From IMG/VR virus record IMGVR_UViG_3300008122_000039, positions 1-22,817 of that record: a DNA stretch of 22,817 nt; one strand, written 5' to 3'. The translations under genes were made by a program, and so were the position numbers. The notes beneath the pieces are model-generated. The model saw only the letters and a program-made list of their open reading frames with translations. It was not told where the DNA came from and did not search any database. Each line of letters opens with the position of its first letter. Within the stretch, counting starts at the first letter, position 1. This document shows, one piece after another, positions 20,252 through 22,817 of this stretch. The stretch comes from a virus.

Positions 20252-20932
20252 TTATTTTGCAATCTTTTTATTTGCAAGGTATAAATAATACTTTAGTAAT
20301 CCTTTATCGCGTTTACCGATAGAACTCAAAATTGCTTTTTTACCTTCTTTAATAGTATTGGACAATTCAGTAATATCTTCGACTTTACGGTCAATACGGC
20401 TTTGTATAGTATCAAAAAATTGCTGGTTGCGTTTAATATCATTATTACGAATATGCTGTTCATAATATACACCACCCGGCTTATATCGATTCAACTGAAT
20501 TCTATCATCAATAATTGATTGTCGAATTGTATGTCGTTCTTTATATGCATTAACTACGTTTAAGCATTTTGACATGGTAATGCTAGATACAAATTGATGG
20601 TATGATATATATAGATTCGTATTAACTTCTACCCAACGGATATTACTTCCATTATATGTAGAATTAATAACATTATTAACATCCAGTCCTAATGGTAATT
20701 CATCGATATGAATATTGCCATTTGCTTGCATATAAGTATTAATCAAACCTTGTATTGTATGTGCTAAACGGGTATACTGGTCGGCATTAATATCATAGAT
20801 ATTACCTTTCTTAAACAATAATTGAGGCAATACCAGAGTAATACAATTTTTTTCGCGATTTTGAAAAACACCAACCACGAATTTACATTTGGTTAATTTG
20901 GTTTCATAATATTTTTTAAAACGGTGGCGCAT
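20252..20932 (-). CDS. Unknown basic protein, 226 aa
   Basis: ATG 20930-20932 overlaps the stop of the 58-aa gene (TAATG). The N-terminus is very basic (MRHRFKKYYETKLTKCK), the middle has QYTRLAHTIQGLINTYMQ and LPLGLDVNNVINSTYNG, and the last 80 residues are helical and coiled-coil-like (RKVEDITELSNTIKEGKK), ending KYYLYLANKKIAK. Nucleic-acid binding is plausible from charge only. No family is recognised. No terminator is visible before the promoter at 20182. Confidence 0.75.
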   Translation of the reverse strand: MRHRFKKYYETKLTKCKFVVGVFQNREKNCITLVLPQLLFKKGNIYDINADQYTRLAHTIQGLINTYMQANGNIHIDELPLGLDVNNVINSTYNGSNIRWVEVNTNLYISYHQFVSSITMSKCLNVVNAYKERHTIRQSIIDDRIQLNRYKPGGVYYEQHIRNNDIKRNQQFFDTIQSRIDRKVEDITELSNTIKEGKKAILSSIGKRDKGLLKYYLYLANKKIAK

Positions 20933-21108
20933 TAGTCTTTATCCTTCATAAGTATCCAATTATATTTGCTTTTTGGATATTTTGTCTTTGCTTCATTAAA
21001 TGTTAACTTGTTTTCATCCCATATGCCATCGGGATAAAAGAAATAGATAATTTCTTGACCTTTATCAAATACGGTTTTTACTTTTGTATATGTGATATCT
21101 ATTTTCAT
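20932..21108 (-). CDS. Small unknown protein, 58 aa
   Basis: ATG 21106-21108 to TAA 20932-20934 encodes 58 residues (MKIDITYTKVKTVFDKGQE ... NWILMKDKD). Its start overlaps the stop of the gene at 21105 (ATGA) and its stop overlaps the start of the gene at 20252 (TAATG), which is strong evidence that it is translated. The sequence is a Lys/Tyr-rich strand region with YFFYPDGIWDENKLTFNEA, which looks like a small beta-fold in which the phrase 'PDGIWDENKLTFNEA' would form a turn and helix. No family is recognised. Confidence 0.75.
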   Translation of the reverse strand: MKIDITYTKVKTVFDKGQEIIYFFYPDGIWDENKLTFNEAKTKYPKSKYNWILMKDKD

Positions 21109-21695
21109 AAGTATCGATCTGCACCATTTTTAAATAAAATATCTAAATTTTGATGAGTTAATGCAACATGCTTTACTTTATCAAAATTATTGCGAACATA
21201 CATACGCACAAGCGGATTATATAGTTTGGCATACTCTTTACGATTACATAATGCATTAATGTAAGTATTAGAATAGTCAATCATTTTCATTTTCCAATCT
21301 AATGGCATATCAGCAACATCCAACATCGGAATGATTAATGTGACATTAGTTGGTGGTACAATATTTTTACAGACTTCTGTTAGCATATAAAAACAAAGTT
21401 TATGGCCAGGTACACTATAAAATTTTTCTGGGCTATATCCACCACCAGGAAAACTTACATTATTAATAGCAAGTGCAATATTTTCTACATAATCAATAAT
21501 TTGACCGGTTCGACGGTCCCATATAGATGTATTGTTATAATCAGGATAAGCGGTCACTTCTTTAGTAAAATGAGTGATATAAGATTCAAAAATAGCCTGA
21601 TAATACTCACCAAAAAAGAATGATTTATGTTCAGATTTTCCACCCGAACAATAAATATGTCGTGGATCAATATTTTTAATTTCATATAATGGCAT
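21105..21695 (-). CDS. Unknown protein, 196 aa
   Basis: ATG 21693-21695 follows GGAAA about nine bases upstream. Visible segments are DPRHIYCSGGKSEHKSFFFG near the N-terminus, NNVSFPGGGYSPEKFYSVPG (Gly/Pro-rich loop) and a helical C-terminus with NRKEYAKLYNPLVRMYVRNN. No membrane segment or known catalytic motif is seen. It is followed by overlapping small genes at 20932 and 20252, forming one unit. Function unknown. Confidence 0.75.
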   Translation of the reverse strand: MPLYEIKNIDPRHIYCSGGKSEHKSFFFGEYYQAIFESYITHFTKEVTAYPDYNNTSIWDRRTGQIIDYVENIALAINNVSFPGGGYSPEKFYSVPGHKLCFYMLTEVCKNIVPPTNVTLIIPMLDVADMPLDWKMKMIDYSNTYINALCNRKEYAKLYNPLVRMYVRNNFDKVKHVALTHQNLDILFKNGADRYL

Positions 21696-21710
21696 ATATA
21701 TTTTCCATTT

Positions 21711-21738
21711 AAAAAGATGATGCTATTAATATAGCATC
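21711..21738 (-). terminator. Hairpin terminator overlapping a gene end
   Basis: GATGCTAT (21719-21726) pairs with ATAGCATC (21731-21738), loop TAAT, with T5 after it on the minus strand. It covers the stop codon of the gene at 21726. Confidence 0.5.
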
Positions 21739-22259
21739 TCTGAGTAAAGTCGTTTAGAACCAGTTGGACATAAACGGCGAATTTGATTTTGTCTCACTGC
21801 GATTTCATATGCTTCATATCGATCTACAAAACGATATTTATTTGTTAAAAAGCCTTGTTTAAAATGATTACAATCTTTTTCACCATGGGTATATTTATCA
21901 TCTATTAAGCCCCAAAAGATTTCACAACCATGACGTACGCATGGATATACGACACCACTGTCCGGGTCTTTATTAGCAGCACATACAATGAATTCAGGTA
22001 ATACATCACGAGGTTGTACTGGAGCTAACTTTTTATATGATGCGAGTAGAACATCCAATTCAATGCATTGATCCGATATTTCAGAAACATCTGACCATTC
22101 ATTATTCATATCATATAGTTCATAATATGAAACAGCATGTTTACGCAAATATGAATCATTTTCCATATCATATATAGTTGCCGTTTCAGGTGTATTATCC
22201 AATACCTTTTTAAGCAGTAACGGACTTTGTAGTAATTCCAGCGATTTTATACTTAGCAT
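21726..22259 (-). CDS. Conserved phage protein (GF-x-T-N...RFVDR-x-EA type)
   Basis: The C-terminal half has FIVCAANKDPDSGVVYPCVRHGCEIFW, CNHFKQGFLTNKYRFVDRYEAYEIA and LYSEMLY. I recall this set (a Cys/His strand region, 'QGF-x-T-x-x-x-RFVDR-x-EA-x-x-IA' and a terminal 'L-Y-S-E-x-L') as a widespread small phage protein of unknown function. Start ATG 22257-22259 with GGA nine bases upstream overlaps the previous gene by 50 bases; ATG 22164-22166 is a possible shorter start. Cys and His residues might bind metal. Confidence 0.75.
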   Translation of the reverse strand: MLSIKSLELLQSPLLLKKVLDNTPETATIYDMENDSYLRKHAVSYYELYDMNNEWSDVSEISDQCIELDVLLASYKKLAPVQPRDVLPEFIVCAANKDPDSGVVYPCVRHGCEIFWGLIDDKYTHGEKDCNHFKQGFLTNKYRFVDRYEAYEIAVRQNQIRRLCPTGSKRLYSEMLY

Positions 22260-22698
22260 AATAGTCATCCAAAGTTAATGTTTCACCACCGATAGTTGTA
22301 ATACAGCTATTAAGTAAAATTATTTTTTTATCTTGATAGCTATGATTGGCGCTTACAAATGCAACCAAATTATAATATGAATCTGTAAGTTTATCATTTT
22401 TTGTAAACTGTGCTGAATCGTTATATTCAATAGTAAGGCCTTTAGATCCATCATTAAATTGAATAGAAATACGATTAGTCATCGGTTTTTTTGATTTTTT
22501 ATCAGATATACCTGATACAGAATAATTATATTGTTTAATATCGCTAATATTTTCAATATTAAATTCGCTATAACTAGATTCATGAATAGCGTCGGCTAAA
22601 TCATAAACAACATCATTAACACGAATAACGTTGGCCGATAGAAGTGGGGCAATAGATTTAGCGTTCTTAATTAATTCAACAAATTGTAAAATATCCAT
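22210..22698 (-). CDS. Unknown protein, 162 aa
   Basis: ATG 22696-22698 (MDILQFVELIKNAKS) is chosen because the longer frame to 22785 crosses the terminator hairpin at 22704-22747. The ribosome binding site is poor: AAGG lies about 13 bases away inside the hairpin. The body is beta-rich with TNRISIQFNDGSKGLTIEY and KKIILLNSCITTIGG, ending GITTKSVTA. No family is recognised. A possible promoter is embedded in the upstream terminator. Confidence 0.72.
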   Translation of the reverse strand: MDILQFVELIKNAKSIAPLLSANVIRVNDVVYDLADAIHESSYSEFNIENISDIKQYNYSVSGISDKKSKKPMTNRISIQFNDGSKGLTIEYNDSAQFTKNDKLTDSYYNLVAFVSANHSYQDKKIILLNSCITTIGGETLTLDDYYAKYKIAGITTKSVTA

Positions 22699-22703
22699 GT
22701 AAT

Positions 22704-22747
22704 AAAAAAACCTTATAACGTTTGTATTCACATTATAAGGTTTTTTT
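22704..22747 (-). terminator. Strong intrinsic terminator of the gene entering from the right
   Basis: A 15-bp stem (A7-CCTTATAA, 22704-22718, with TTATAAGG-T7, 22733-22747) around a 14-base loop, with T7 on the minus strand. It follows the stop at 22764. Confidence 0.82.
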
Positions 22748-22760
22748 AAAAAAATATAAA
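22732..22760 (-). promoter_or_regulatory. Promoter embedded in the terminator
   Basis: Minus strand TTTATA (22755-22760), 17-bp spacer, perfect TATAAT (22732-22737). The start site would fall in the terminator loop, so the new transcript would lack one arm of the stem. Chance matches are common in such AT-rich DNA. Confidence 0.4.
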
Positions 22761-22763
22761 CTA

Positions 22764-22817
22764 TTATTTCTTTATTTTTTGCCATATATAGTCAATGGCA
22801 TCATTAAAGTAATAAAA
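22764..22817 (-). CDS. C-terminal end of an unknown gene (5' part outside window)
   Basis: A minus-strand frame enters from the right edge and ends at TAA 22764-22766, encoding FYYFNDAIDYIWQKIKK. The intrinsic terminator starts 17 bases later, which supports a real gene end. Too short for any assignment. Confidence 0.5.
   Translation of the reverse strand, partial: FYYFNDAIDYIWQKIKK

Noticed and set aside
1-22817. tRNA genes, CRISPR arrays, integrase or att sites
   Set aside because: I saw no cloverleaf-like sequence, no regular spaced repeats and no recombinase or attachment-site features; the content fits a lytic phage.

Overview
This window is a segment of a lytic, T4-type myovirus genome (tailed phage, contractile tail). 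The evidence is a run of recognisable T4-like morphogenesis proteins (gp54, gp4/50/65, gp48, gp53, gp27 and gp5 homologues), phage-encoded thymidylate synthase and dihydrofolate reductase, free-standing GIY-YIG nucleases, and many short unknown genes with little spacing. The DNA is very AT-rich. The host cannot be named from this window. Promoters with a perfect TATAAT -10 box (early type) and TATAAATA-like boxes (T4 late type), together with GGAG-like ribosome binding sites, point to a Gram-negative bacterial host.

Layout. Positions 1-776 hold the end of a rightward transcription unit (two unknown genes). Positions 773-3529 form a leftward late block: an N4-gp49/Sf6-gp66 family protein, a GIY-YIG protein, a gp54-like tube initiator, a conserved T4-type protein and the gp4 head-completion protein. 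A short palindromic gap then diverges into a rightward baseplate operon at 3578-7464 (gp48, gp53, gp27, gp5). Positions 7487-13904 are mostly leftward accessory genes: a 58-aa late gene, an LPD29 protein, a zinc-finger protein, an HD phosphohydrolase, a broken XPD/DinG-like helicase and several unknowns, with a rightward GIY-YIG gene at 8592. Positions 14044-22817 hold one rightward small gene followed by leftward operons: thyA-like with three small genes; a YqeY-like pair with neighbours; folA with three genes whose N-termini resemble T4 capsid-targeting sequences; and unknown genes to the window end.

Regulation. Leftward early operons begin at a recurring promoter (TNTACA, 17 bp, perfect TATAAT), in two cases overlapping a long perfect palindrome. 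Operons end in hairpin terminators, four of which share a GGAC-type stem. At 19842-19881 a 14-bp hairpin covers a start codon and carries a late-promoter-like box in its upstream arm, the arrangement used by T4 genes e and soc.

Most notable points: the thymidylate synthase homologue has Asp in place of the Asn that makes the enzyme select dUMP, so it may act on dCMP and make 5-methyl-dCMP. A cluster next to folA may encode head-packaged, injected proteins. The helicase lacks a visible DEAH motif and is out of frame at two points.
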